A stretch of 64,000 nt of DNA from Rhodanobacter sp. LX-99 (GTDB taxonomy: Bacteria; Pseudomonadota; Gammaproteobacteria; Xanthomonadales; Rhodanobacteraceae), in contig NZ_JAHFVL010000002.1 in NCBI RefSeq assembly GCF_018599185.1, positions 62,001-126,000 on the forward strand, given 5' to 3'. The notes below the pieces were generated by a model. That model made no database searches. It was given only the letters and a program-made list of their open reading frames with translations, and was not told the DNA's origin. The translations under genes and the position numbers were made by a program. Positions 1-8,025 of the stretch are shown in pieces. Position 1 is the first letter of the stretch. Every line of letters starts with the position of its first letter.

Positions 1-2
1 AG

Positions 3-158
3 AAACAGATGGACCCCATGCTGAAGATCGCCACCAAGAACATCAGCAGTTCGCGGCTGCAACTGGAGGGGCTGGGCAGCGACAAGGGAACGCACACCAA
101 GAAGGGCTTCTTCGCGGGAATCAAGAGCAAGGCGATGAAGCAGATCGGGCTGAGCTGA
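3..158 (+). CDS. 3' end of an unidentified gene (partial)
   Basis: The frame is open from the left edge and ends with TGA at 156-158, giving 51 residues of a lysine-rich, basic C-terminus ending KQIGLS. The gene starts outside the window. I do not recognise the family. It lies 86 bases upstream of a PAAR gene and on the same strand, so it is probably part of the same T6SS accessory cluster, but this rests on position only. Confidence 0.45.
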   Translation, partial: KQMDPMLKIATKNISSSRLQLEGLGSDKGTHTKKGFFAGIKSKAMKQIGLS

Positions 159-244
159 GGTAATCCCACGTCGCGCCTGGCCGCACACCGTCGAACGAAC
201 CATCGAGCCGTTGTCTCAGGCTCATCCACAGCAGGAGATCCCAT

Positions 245-532
245 ATGCCCCCGGCAGCGAGAATCACCGATATGCATGTCTGCCCGATGGTGACGGGCGT
301 GGTGCCGCACGTGGGTGGTCCGATCCTGCCGCCGGGCGCCGTTACGGTGCTGATCGGCGGTTTGCCGGCGGCGCGGGTCGGCGACATGGCAACCTGCGTG
401 GGGCCGCCCGATGTCATCGCGATGGGCTCGTTCAAGGTGCTCATCAACAAGATGCCTGCGGCGCGCATGGGCGATTTGACGGCGCATGGCGGAAGCATCG
501 TGCTGGGTTGTCCCACGGTACTGATCAGCTGA
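245..532 (+). CDS. PAAR-motif T6SS spike-tip protein
   Basis: This 95-residue protein is a stand-alone PAAR protein, which sharpens the tip of the VgrG spike of a type VI secretion system and can carry effectors. The whole protein is PAAR-like: PPAARITDMHVCP near the N-terminus, a glycine/proline-rich stretch, then two further copies of the signature (LPAARVGDM near residue 40 and MPAARMGDL near residue 72) and a final GCPTVLIS. It has no N- or C-terminal extension, so it probably acts as a bare tip rather than carrying its own toxin. A purine-rich AGGAGA lies 7-12 bases before the ATG at 245. vgrG lies 1.7 kb downstream on the same strand. The family call is secure; the cargo is unknown. Confidence 0.9.
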   Translation: MPPAARITDMHVCPMVTGVVPHVGGPILPPGAVTVLIGGLPAARVGDMATCVGPPDVIAMGSFKVLINKMPAARMGDLTAHGGSIVLGCPTVLIS

Positions 533-654
533 GTGACGGCATGCGCGCCAGCGATGGCGTGGGGAAGACTTCGCGCGACACTGATCCCGACGGCAAGGAG
601 GACGGTGATGAGGGCAACTGGAAGGCCGATCATGAATGACCCGCGGATGCCGGG

Positions 655-2034
655 ATGAGGCGGGCGTCGGCCAGCCGGGCGGGGCGCAAGCGGCATGCGG
701 CGGATGTCGATCATGGCGTGGTCGCCATGCTGCGCCAGGCGGTCGAGGTGCATCGGATCGGGCAACTGGATGCCGCGGAGGCGTTCTACCGCAGGGCGCT
801 GCAGATGCAGGCCGGGCAGCCCGACGCGCTGCATTTTCTCGGCGTGCTGTGCCACCAGCGCGGGCGCAGCGACGAAGGCATCCGGCTGATCCGGATGGCC
901 TTGCGGGCCGCCCCGCTGCATGCCGACGCGCACAACAATCTCGGCAACATCCACAAGGAAACCGGCAAACTCGCCGAGGCCGAGGCCTGCTATCGCCAGG
1001 CGCTGGCATGCAATGGGCAGCATCACGATGCGTTGGGCAACCTGGCGCTGGTGCTGGAGGCGCAGCAGCGCTTCCAGGAAGCATTCCAGGCCTATGCCGA
1101 GCTGCTTGAACGGGCGCCACAACTCAGCCTCGCGCATTACCTGATGGGCATGTACCTGCGCAGGCATGTGAACGAAATCGAGGATCTGGAGCACGCCGTG
1201 GCCTGTTTCAGGAACGCGGTCCGCTGCGACGGCGGCAATGTGCGTGCTCTCGATGCGCTCGGTGTCACCCTTTACATGCTTGGCCGGCAGGAGGAGGCGA
1301 TCGGGGCTTACCGTGACTGGCTCGGCCGCGAGCCGGACAATCCCGTGCCGCGGCACATGCTCGCCGCTTGCGGCGGCGAAGCGGCGCCGCCACGGGCGGA
1401 CGATGCTTATGTGCGCGAGGTGTTCGACCGGTTCGCCGAAAGCTTCGACGAGCAGTTGCTGAAGAACCTGGACTATCGCGCGCCGCAGGTCCTGGTCGAC
1501 GCATTGACTGGCGTTCTTGGGGTGGCCGAGGGCGCGCTGGACGTGCTCGACGCCGGTTGCGGCACCGGCCTGTGCGGTCCGTTGATCAGGCCGCATGCGC
1601 GTCGGCTGGATGGCGTGGACCTGTCCGGCGGCATGCTCGAAAAGGCCCGCCTGCGCGGCGGTTACGACGAGCTCGTGGCAGCCGAGCTGACCGCGTATCT
1701 GCAGGATCATCCGGAAACCTGGGACGTCGTGTTGTCCGCCGATACGCTGGTCTACTTCGGCGACCTGGCGGAGGTGCTTGCGGCGACCCACGCGGCACTG
1801 CGGGCTGGCGGTCGGGTGGCCTTCACGCTGGAGGCGATGGATGCCGACGAGGATCGTTCCGAACTGTCTTCCAGTGGCCGCTATCGGCATGCGCGTCGCT
1901 ATGTCGAGCGCGTGCTGGATGCGGCCGGTTTCGTGGAGGTGAACATTGCCGCGTCCGCACTGCGCAAGGAAGTGGGCAAGCCGGTGGCCGGCTGGGTGGT
2001 GCTGGCGCGCAAGAGCCTGCCCGGGTGCGGATAG
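655..2034 (+). CDS. TPR-repeat SAM-dependent methyltransferase
   Basis: The 459-residue protein has two parts. Residues about 20-250 are tetratricopeptide repeats (for example HNNLGNIHKETGKLAEAEAC and LGVTLYMLGRQEEAIGAY), a protein-binding scaffold. Residues about 270-450 are a class I methyltransferase: motif I is LDAGCGTGLCG, followed by an acidic loop in LDGVDLSGGML and the motif-IV-like stretch DVVLSADTLVYFGDL. The ATG at 655 is the first in-frame start after a stop. There is no signal peptide, so it should be cytoplasmic. It sits between the PAAR and vgrG genes, where adaptors and effectors usually lie. It could modify a secreted or tip protein, but TPR-methyltransferases also exist outside T6SS. 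The domain call is secure; the substrate is unknown. Confidence 0.8.
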   Translation: MRRASASRAGRKRHAADVDHGVVAMLRQAVEVHRIGQLDAAEAFYRRALQMQAGQPDALHFLGVLCHQRGRSDEGIRLIRMALRAAPLHADAHNNLGNIHKETGKLAEAEACYRQALACNGQHHDALGNLALVLEAQQRFQEAFQAYAELLERAPQLSLAHYLMGMYLRRHVNEIEDLEHAVACFRNAVRCDGGNVRALDALGVTLYMLGRQEEAIGAYRDWLGREPDNPVPRHMLAACGGEAAPPRADDAYVREVFDRFAESFDEQLLKNLDYRAPQVLVDALTGVLGVAEGALDVLDAGCGTGLCGPLIRPHARRLDGVDLSGGMLEKARLRGGYDELVAAELTAYLQDHPETWDVVLSADTLVYFGDLAEVLAATHAALRAGGRVAFTLEAMDADEDRSELSSSGRYRHARRYVERVLDAAGFVEVNIAASALRKEVGKPVAGWVVLARKSLPGCG

Positions 2035-2239
2035 GCATGGAGGTGCGCCGGAGCCCGGGCCGTGCGGTGCGACGGGAGCGCCGGGGCCATGGCAGTGATG
2101 GGCTTGCCGGTATTGCGGCAGGGGGCGCTGCCATGGCAGCAGGTACTGCGCTTCGAAGGACCTCCCGCGCAAGGCGCGAATATGATAAACAGACGGGATT
2201 GCATGAGCGCTTTCGCGGGCTCGCTGGGGGAGATCGGAT

Positions 2240-4252
2240 ATGACGCATCGGATGACACTGAAGTCAGACCTCGGTGACAAACTGCTGCCTGCGAGCCTGT
2301 CGGGCAGCGAGCAGTTGGGGAAGCTTTTTTCCTACCAGTTGAAGCTGCTCAGCAAGGACAGCGAAGTCAAGCTTCTTCCCCTGCTCGGCAGTTCGATGAC
2401 GGTGGCGTTCGAGTCGGACGGCTACAAGCGCCACTTCAACGGCATGGTTTCGGAAATTTCCCAGACCGGGTTCGAGAGCTACAAGGAAGAGCGTTACGCC
2501 GAGTACGCGGTGACGCTGGTGCCCAAGGCATGGCTGCTGCTGCACAAGGTGGATTGCCGCATCTACCTCAAGATGTCGGTGCCCGACATCGTCAAGACCG
2601 TGCTGTCCGAAATCGGCTATGGCGACGTCAAGCTGAGCCTCAGCGGAAACTACTCGCCGCGCGAATACTGCGTGCAGTACCGCGAGGATTACTTCAACTT
2701 CATCAGCCGCCTGATGGAGCAGGAAGGCATCTATTATTTCTTCCAGCACACCGACGGCGTGCACACCATGGTGCTGGCGGATTCGCTGGGCGCGCATGCC
2801 ACCACCGGGGGGTATGAGGAACTGCCGTACCGGCCGCAATCGGCGGACAGCCGCGCGGCGCTGGAAGTCGCGATCACCGATTTCTCGTCGGCTCGCTCGG
2901 TGCAGACGACCAAGTATTCGCTGACCGACTACGACCCGCTGAAGCCGAAGACCTCGCTGCTGGGGACCGAGGCGATCAGCAATGCCGACGACAACCATCC
3001 GGTGCCCGGCCTCGAGTCGTTCGATTTTCCCGGCGACCACGAGACCGGCGATGCCGGCAAGCACTACGCGCAGGTTCGCCTCGAGGCGATCAACGTGCCC
3101 CAGTCGCAGGGCTCGGGTTCGACCAACGCCCCCGGCCTGCTGACCGGCGCGTTGTTCAAGCTGACGAAATTCCCGCGCGCCGAACTGAACCAGGAGTACC
3201 TGGTCACCGGCTCGACCGTGCACATCGAGAATGCCGCGCGCACCTCCGGGCAGCAGGGCGGCGAGTTGTTCTTCTGCAACTTTTCGGTGATCCGGAGCCG
3301 GCAGCCGTTCCGCACCCTGCCGACCGCCGTGAAGCCGATGATCGTGGGCCTGCAGACGGCCGTGGTGGCGGGCAGCGACAAGGCAGAAGACATCGCGGTG
3401 GACAAGTACGGGCGCATCCAGGTGACGTTCCACTGGAACAAGCCGGACAAGAAGAACGCGCACATTTCCTGCCCGGTCAGGGTGGCCTCGTCATGGGCCG
3501 GCAAGAACTGGGGCGCGGTGCACATCCCCAGGGTCGGCCAGGAAGTGGTGGTCAGCTTTCTGGAGGGCGACCCGGACCGGCCGCTGGTCATCGGCAGCGT
3601 CTACAACGCCGACAACATGCCGCCGTACGCGCTGCCCGACAACAAGACCCAGAGCGGCATCAAGAGCCGCAGCCACGAGGGCGGCGCCGCGGCGGATTTC
3701 AACGAGATCCGCTTCGAGGACAAGAAGGGCAGCGAGGAGCTGTTCCTGCACGCGCAGAAGGACATGCGCGAGGAAGTGGAGAACGACCACTTCGTGCAGA
3801 TCGATCACGACGAGACGATCACGGTCAAGAACGACCAGACCGAGGAGGTCAAGCACGACCGCAAGACCAAGGTCGGCAACGACGACAAGCTCGACGTCAC
3901 CCAGAACGGCACGACCACGATCGGGCAGAAATTCAAGCTCAGCGCCGGCACCGAGATCGAACTGGTCACCGGCGCCTCCAGCATCGTCATGAAAAGCGAC
4001 GGAACGATCGAGATCAAGGGCGTCAACATCAAGGTTACCGGCAGCATGGGCGTGAAAGTCGAGGGCCAGGTCGAAGTCGGCATCAAGGCCGGCGCCACGA
4101 TGGATATTGGTGCGGGGGCCTCGCTGAAGATGCATTCCGATGCCATGCTCGAGGTGGCGGGCGGCGCCATGGCGACCGTGAAGGGGCCCATGCTGACGCT
4201 CAAGGGCGACGGCATGGCGCAGTTGTCCGGCGGCCTGATCATGATTGGCTAA
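2240..4252 (+). CDS. vgrG: Type VI secretion spike protein VgrG/TssI
   Basis: The 670-residue protein is a VgrG, the trimeric spike on the Hcp tube. The N-terminal phage gp27-like part covers roughly residues 1-370 (EYCVQYREDYFNFISRLMEQ is typical). A gp5/OB-fold part follows (DKYGRIQVTFHW, RVASSWAGKNWGAVHIPRVG, SFLEGDPDRPLVIGSVYNA). The C-terminus is a DUF2345-type beta-helical extension of short repeats ending LSGGLIMIG. Its length is that of a plain VgrG with no added toxin domain. The ATG at 2240 has a GGGGGAGA ribosome-binding site about 7 bases upstream. A TATGAT box near 2180 could be part of a promoter, but its -35 is poor. The next gene starts 15 bases after the stop. Confidence 0.96.
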   Translation: MTHRMTLKSDLGDKLLPASLSGSEQLGKLFSYQLKLLSKDSEVKLLPLLGSSMTVAFESDGYKRHFNGMVSEISQTGFESYKEERYAEYAVTLVPKAWLLLHKVDCRIYLKMSVPDIVKTVLSEIGYGDVKLSLSGNYSPREYCVQYREDYFNFISRLMEQEGIYYFFQHTDGVHTMVLADSLGAHATTGGYEELPYRPQSADSRAALEVAITDFSSARSVQTTKYSLTDYDPLKPKTSLLGTEAISNADDNHPVPGLESFDFPGDHETGDAGKHYAQVRLEAINVPQSQGSGSTNAPGLLTGALFKLTKFPRAELNQEYLVTGSTVHIENAARTSGQQGGELFFCNFSVIRSRQPFRTLPTAVKPMIVGLQTAVVAGSDKAEDIAVDKYGRIQVTFHWNKPDKKNAHISCPVRVASSWAGKNWGAVHIPRVGQEVVVSFLEGDPDRPLVIGSVYNADNMPPYALPDNKTQSGIKSRSHEGGAAADFNEIRFEDKKGSEELFLHAQKDMREEVENDHFVQIDHDETITVKNDQTEEVKHDRKTKVGNDDKLDVTQNGTTTIGQKFKLSAGTEIELVTGASSIVMKSDGTIEIKGVNIKVTGSMGVKVEGQVEVGIKAGATMDIGAGASLKMHSDAMLEVAGGAMATVKGPMLTLKGDGMAQLSGGLIMIG

Positions 4253-4267
4253 CGGGAGGGGACGCAG

Positions 4268-4816
4268 ATGTCAGGAATCGTGCAGGCGTCGATCCAGATG
4301 GAATTGTCCGAGCAGGCCAATGCCTTGCTGCGGTCGGAGATGACGGCGCCGGTTGCCGTTCGGGCCCTGGTCGATGCCGGCCAGGTGCAGGACGCCTTGA
4401 AGCTGATCGCCCGGATGTTGCCAAAGCGCTACGCCGTGGCATGGCTGTGCCAGTGCGCGCGCGACCAGGCGCTGAACCCCGAAGACAGGGCCGGTGCCTC
4501 GCTGGCGGAAAAATGGGTGCGCGAGCCGAACGAAAGCAATCGACGCGCAGCGTTCGAGTTCGCCAATGCCGGCGGCTACAAGTCGACCGGAGCGTGGCTG
4601 GCCGCCGCCGCCGGATGGTCCGGTGGCAGCATGGCGCCGGCCTCGCAGGAAACCCCGGTGCCGCCACCGGACCACTTGACTGCATGTGCGGTGGTGGCCG
4701 GGATCAACATGCTGGCCGCACTGGTGGCGGAGAAGTTCGAGGCCCGCCGCGTCGGATTCATCGAGCCGGCGATGACCCTGCTCAATGCGGGAGGTGCCGC
4801 TGCGGGCGGGGCCTGA
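4268..4816 (+). CDS. DUF6931-like T6SS-associated protein
   Basis: The 182-residue protein has no signal peptide and is mostly alpha-helical. The N-terminal half reads SEQANALLRSEMTAPVAVRALVDAGQVQDALKLI in overlapping stretches and contains KRYAVAWLCQCARD; the middle has AAFEFANAGGYKSTGAWLAAAAGWSGGSM, and a short hydrophobic helix follows (LTACAVVAGINMLAALVAEK). This organisation resembles the DUF6931 family, found beside vgrG and FHA genes in T6SS loci; the match is from memory. It follows vgrG by 15 bases with a GGGAGGGGACGC ribosome-binding site, so it is co-transcribed with it. It may be an adaptor or chaperone for the spike, but this rests on position. The biochemical role is unknown. 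Confidence 0.65.
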   Translation: MSGIVQASIQMELSEQANALLRSEMTAPVAVRALVDAGQVQDALKLIARMLPKRYAVAWLCQCARDQALNPEDRAGASLAEKWVREPNESNRRAAFEFANAGGYKSTGAWLAAAAGWSGGSMAPASQETPVPPPDHLTACAVVAGINMLAALVAEKFEARRVGFIEPAMTLLNAGGAAAGGA

Positions 4817-4843
4817 GTTCGCCTGTTCCCGGCTCCTGCCGGC

Positions 4844-4915
4844 TTGCCCGTTGCGCGGATGGGCGATACGATTGTGAACGGCAGTTTGATCGCGCCCGAC
4901 TGGCTCATCAGCCAA
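4844..4915 (+). pseudogene. Decayed PAAR-like fragment
   Basis: Downstream of the DUF6931-like gene, and in its frame beyond the stop codon, the DNA reads LPVARMGDTIVNGSLIAPDW. This matches the last PAAR block of the intact gene at 245-532 (MPAARMGDLTAHGGSIV) in spacing and key residues (P-x-A-R-M-G-D, then G-S-x-I). The rest of the 389-base gap to the FHA gene at 5206 shows no PAAR features and no convincing gene; the open frame that continues to 5227 is of poor quality and overlaps the FHA gene. I read it as the remnant of a second PAAR gene. Confidence 0.4.
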
Positions 4916-5205
4916 TCTGTCGCGAGGTTCCGTTGCCCCGGGATGGGTGAGACCTGCGCAGCGCCAAGCGCGGCAGTCATCGGCGACAGGGGTTCCGGAT
5001 CACGGATGCAGGAAGGAGTGGGATGCTCCGTCGCGGATGGGGGAGTCATCTGCACGTTCGACCAACTCCAGGGCAATGCACGCCGCTCGCGAACGATCAG
5101 CGAGGCTGGCTTTCCGCATACCCGGATACTGATTCATTGGAACGAGCGCGGGCGATCCATTCATCGCTGTCCTGATTGGCTGACAGTTGCAGGGGAAATA
5201 CAAGC

Positions 5206-6558
5206 GTGCCGACGTCGCAGACTCTGATCCTTGCCGTTGCTGGTCGTCAGGCTGCCCAATTCGGCAGCCGCAGCAGCAGGACGTTCGAGGCCGCAGGCGG
5301 CAGCATCGGCCGTTCCGAGGATTGCGATTGGGTACTCAGCGCCTCCGGCGTCTCGCGTGTCCACGCGATGATCCGTTACCTCAACGGCATGTATTTCATC
5401 GAGGACCGCAGCACCAACGGCATGCTGCTGAACGACGCGCCGCTGATCAAGGGCGATCCCTCCGCGCTGAAAGACGGCGACCGGCTGCTGATCGATACCT
5501 TCGAGGTGGAGGTGCGCCTGCAGGATGCCGCGGGTGCGCTGGCCGCCCCGGACCCGCAGCCCACGGCTGCGTCGGCCGCAGCGGTGCTCGATCCGCTGGA
5601 CTTCGGCCTGCTGGATCCCGCGCCGCGCGCGCCCGCCTACCCGCCGCCGACAGCGGGGATTCCGCTCGACGCGGAGCTGATTCCCGGCGCGATCGGCACG
5701 GCTTCCGCCGATGAGCTCGATCCGCTGAGCTTTCTCGGTCCGACCGACGCGTCGTCCGGTCTGCTGTCCGGCGCGACCACCGGCAACGCCAGCTCAGGCT
5801 GGAACCATTCGGCCAGCACGGAAGATTTCTTCCGCCCGCCCATGACGACCGGGCAGCGCCAGGCCAGCGTGAATGCGCTGCCGGAAAACTGGGACCTGAC
5901 GATGGGCGATTTCTCGTCGCCGCCCAGTCCGCCGCCGCCCGCACCAGCGGCCCCGCCACCGGCTGCCGCCGCCGTGCATCCGCCGCATGCGCCGCCGGTG
6001 GCCTCGCTCGCCGAGACGACCGGCCCGACGGCGTTGCCGGCGGATGTGGACCAGATCTTCCGGGTGGTGGTCGATGGCGTGATGGACGTGCTGCGCGCGC
6101 GCGCCGAGATCAAGAACACGTTCCGCCTGCCGGTCACGATCATCCAGCGTTCCGAGAACAACCCGCTGAAATTCGCGCCGAATCCGGATGAGGCGCTGCA
6201 GAAGATCATGGCGCCGCCGAACGGCGCCTTCATGTCGGGCACGGCCGCGTTCGAGGATGCCTTCGACGATATCCGCTGCCACCAGATGGCGATGCTCGCC
6301 GGCGTGCGTGCCGCGTTCGAATCGCTTTTGGTGCATTTCAATCCGGATCGTTTCGAGCAGGAAACCGATGGCTCGAAGCGTTCGGCGTTTGCCGGCAAGG
6401 GCAAGTACTGGGACAAGTACCGCGAGCATTTCGACGGGCTGTCGCGGGATCCGGACGAATGCTTCCGCCGGTTGTTCGGCGACGAATTCGCACGGGCCTA
6501 CGAGGAACAGTTGTCACGCCTGAAATCGGCGCGGAGAATGCAGCAGTCACATCGCTAG
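5206..6558 (+). CDS. tagH: T6SS FHA-domain protein TagH/Fha
   Basis: The 450-residue protein begins with a forkhead-associated domain (residues about 5-100) with the phosphothreonine-binding residues in place: GGSIGRSEDCDW, SGVSRVHAMI and DRSTNGMLLND. A low-complexity proline/alanine linker follows (residues about 105-270). The last 170 residues are the T6SS-specific FHA C-terminal domain (FRVVVDGVMDVLRARAEIKN, AFEDAFDDIRCHQMAMLAG, LVHFNPDRFEQ). FHA proteins of this kind dock onto phosphorylated T6SS parts and turn on assembly. I chose the GTG at 5206 because AGGGGAAA lies 7 bases upstream and the FHA fold starts there; an earlier TTG at 5176 would add only unrelated residues. It heads the tssK-tssL-tssM run, with the kinase and phosphatase genes downstream. 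Confidence 0.9.
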   Translation: MPTSQTLILAVAGRQAAQFGSRSSRTFEAAGGSIGRSEDCDWVLSASGVSRVHAMIRYLNGMYFIEDRSTNGMLLNDAPLIKGDPSALKDGDRLLIDTFEVEVRLQDAAGALAAPDPQPTAASAAAVLDPLDFGLLDPAPRAPAYPPPTAGIPLDAELIPGAIGTASADELDPLSFLGPTDASSGLLSGATTGNASSGWNHSASTEDFFRPPMTTGQRQASVNALPENWDLTMGDFSSPPSPPPPAPAAPPPAAAAVHPPHAPPVASLAETTGPTALPADVDQIFRVVVDGVMDVLRARAEIKNTFRLPVTIIQRSENNPLKFAPNPDEALQKIMAPPNGAFMSGTAAFEDAFDDIRCHQMAMLAGVRAAFESLLVHFNPDRFEQETDGSKRSAFAGKGKYWDKYREHFDGLSRDPDECFRRLFGDEFARAYEEQLSRLKSARRMQQSHR

Positions 6559-6683
6559 GCGCGCGGGGGCGCCGCAGCCGCGGGCTGGGGAACGGATCCA
6601 GGGGGTGTGTCGAAGGCCATGCCGTCGACACCGGAATACCCGGCAGCGCTGCCGGGGAAATCTCACAGGGGCAGGCGCGACGC

Positions 6684-8021
6684 ATGACGGATAACAACAA
6701 AGTCGTCTGGAGCGAGGGACTTTTCCTTCGGCCCCAGCACCTGCAGCAGCAGGAGCGTTACCTCGAGCGTTTCGTGGAACTGCGCGCCGGCAGCCTGCGG
6801 CCCTACACCTGGGGCTTTTCCGAGCTGGAGCTGGAAGCCGACCTCTTGGCGATCGGCAAGCTGGGCATCAAACGCGCGCGCGGCGTGTTCCCCGACGGCA
6901 CGCCGTTCGCGATGCCGGGCGATGATCCGTTGCCGCTGGCGCTGGAGGTCGATGGCAACTGGCGCGACCAGACCGTCTTCCTGACCCTGCCGTTGCGCTC
7001 GCCGGCACAGCCGGACAGTGGCCGGCCCGAAGCACCGGCCGAGAAACTGTTCCGCTTCCGCGTGCGCGAAACCGAGGTGCGGGACGCGTCCGGCAGCGTC
7101 GACGGGTTGACCGCGCTGGAAGTGGGCGGCCTCAACAGCCGCCTGCTGCCGCAGTCGCAGCCGCTGGAGGGACTGGCGCAGATCCCGCTGGCGCGGATCG
7201 TCGAGTGCCGTTCCGACCGGCGCGTGATCCTCGAAGACGCCTTCATGCCGACGGCGCTCAGTTGCCATGCCGTACCGCGGCTGACGACCTTCCTCACCGA
7301 ACTGCTCGGCCTGCTGCACCAGCGTGGCGAAGCGCTGGCCAGCCGGGTGGCGGTGACCGACCGCGGCGGCGCCGCCGAGATCGCCGACTTCCTGTTGCTG
7401 CAGGTGGTGAACCGCTACCAGCCGCTGATCGCGCATCTGGCCGCGGCGCCGATCCTGCACCCGGAAGACTTCTACCGGGTGCTGACGGAGATGGCCGGCG
7501 AGCTGTCCACGTTCACCGCGCCCGGCAAGCGGCCGCCGGCGTTCCCGCCGTACCGGCACGAGGCGTTGTACGAAAGCTTCGAACCGCTGATCGTCGCGCT
7601 GCGCGGCAGCCTCAGCGCGGTGATGGAGCAGACCGCCATCCCGATCCCGCTGCAGCAGCGCAAGTTCGGCGTGTGGGTCGCGGTGGTGCCGGACCTCAGC
7701 CTGATCGACACCGCCGCGTTCGTGCTCGCGGCCAAGGCCGACCTGAAGTCCGAGGACCTGCGCCGGCAGTTGCCCGCGCAATCGAAGATCGGCCCGGTCG
7801 AGAAGATCCGCGACCTGGTGAACCTGCAGCTGCCCGGCATTCCGGTGTCGCCGATGCCGGTGGCGCCGCGGCAGATTCCGTACAACTCCGGCTATCTGTA
7901 TTTCGAGTTCGACAAGAATTCGCCGATGTGGCGGGCCTTGAAGACGTCGGGCGGCATTGCCTTCCATTTCGGTGGCGAGTTCGCCGGTCTCGACCTGCAA
8001 CTGTGGGCGATCAGAGGTTGA
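6684..8021 (+). CDS. tssK: T6SS baseplate protein TssK
   Basis: The 445-residue TssK links the T6SS baseplate to the membrane complex as a trimer. The start is diagnostic (NNKVVWSEGLFLRPQHLQQQ), as are the core blocks ECRSDRRVILEDAFMPTALS, LLLQVVNRYQPLIAHL and HPEDFYRVLTEMAGELSTF, and the C-terminal KIRDLVNLQLPGIPVSPMPV. Length is normal. The ATG at 6684 gives the canonical N-terminus; in-frame starts farther upstream would run into non-homologous sequence. The 125 bases between the FHA gene and this start hold no tssJ lipoprotein gene, which often lies here. tssL begins 4 bases after the stop, so translation is probably coupled. Confidence 0.95.
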   Translation: MTDNNKVVWSEGLFLRPQHLQQQERYLERFVELRAGSLRPYTWGFSELELEADLLAIGKLGIKRARGVFPDGTPFAMPGDDPLPLALEVDGNWRDQTVFLTLPLRSPAQPDSGRPEAPAEKLFRFRVRETEVRDASGSVDGLTALEVGGLNSRLLPQSQPLEGLAQIPLARIVECRSDRRVILEDAFMPTALSCHAVPRLTTFLTELLGLLHQRGEALASRVAVTDRGGAAEIADFLLLQVVNRYQPLIAHLAAAPILHPEDFYRVLTEMAGELSTFTAPGKRPPAFPPYRHEALYESFEPLIVALRGSLSAVMEQTAIPIPLQQRKFGVWVAVVPDLSLIDTAAFVLAAKADLKSEDLRRQLPAQSKIGPVEKIRDLVNLQLPGIPVSPMPVAPRQIPYNSGYLYFEFDKNSPMWRALKTSGGIAFHFGGEFAGLDLQLWAIRG

Positions 8022-8025
8022 GCGC

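Noticed and set aside
533..658. Small plus-strand frame (41 codons) from GTG after the PAAR stop to an ATGA overlap with the methyltransferase start
   Set aside because: The overlap is suggestive, but the product is Arg/Ala-rich with no conserved feature and no ribosome-binding site that I can defend.
121..2280. 719-codon minus-strand open frame opposite the methyltransferase
   Set aside because: High GC makes antisense frames long. The product is a low-complexity His/Arg/Ala mixture, and the plus-strand genes are well supported.
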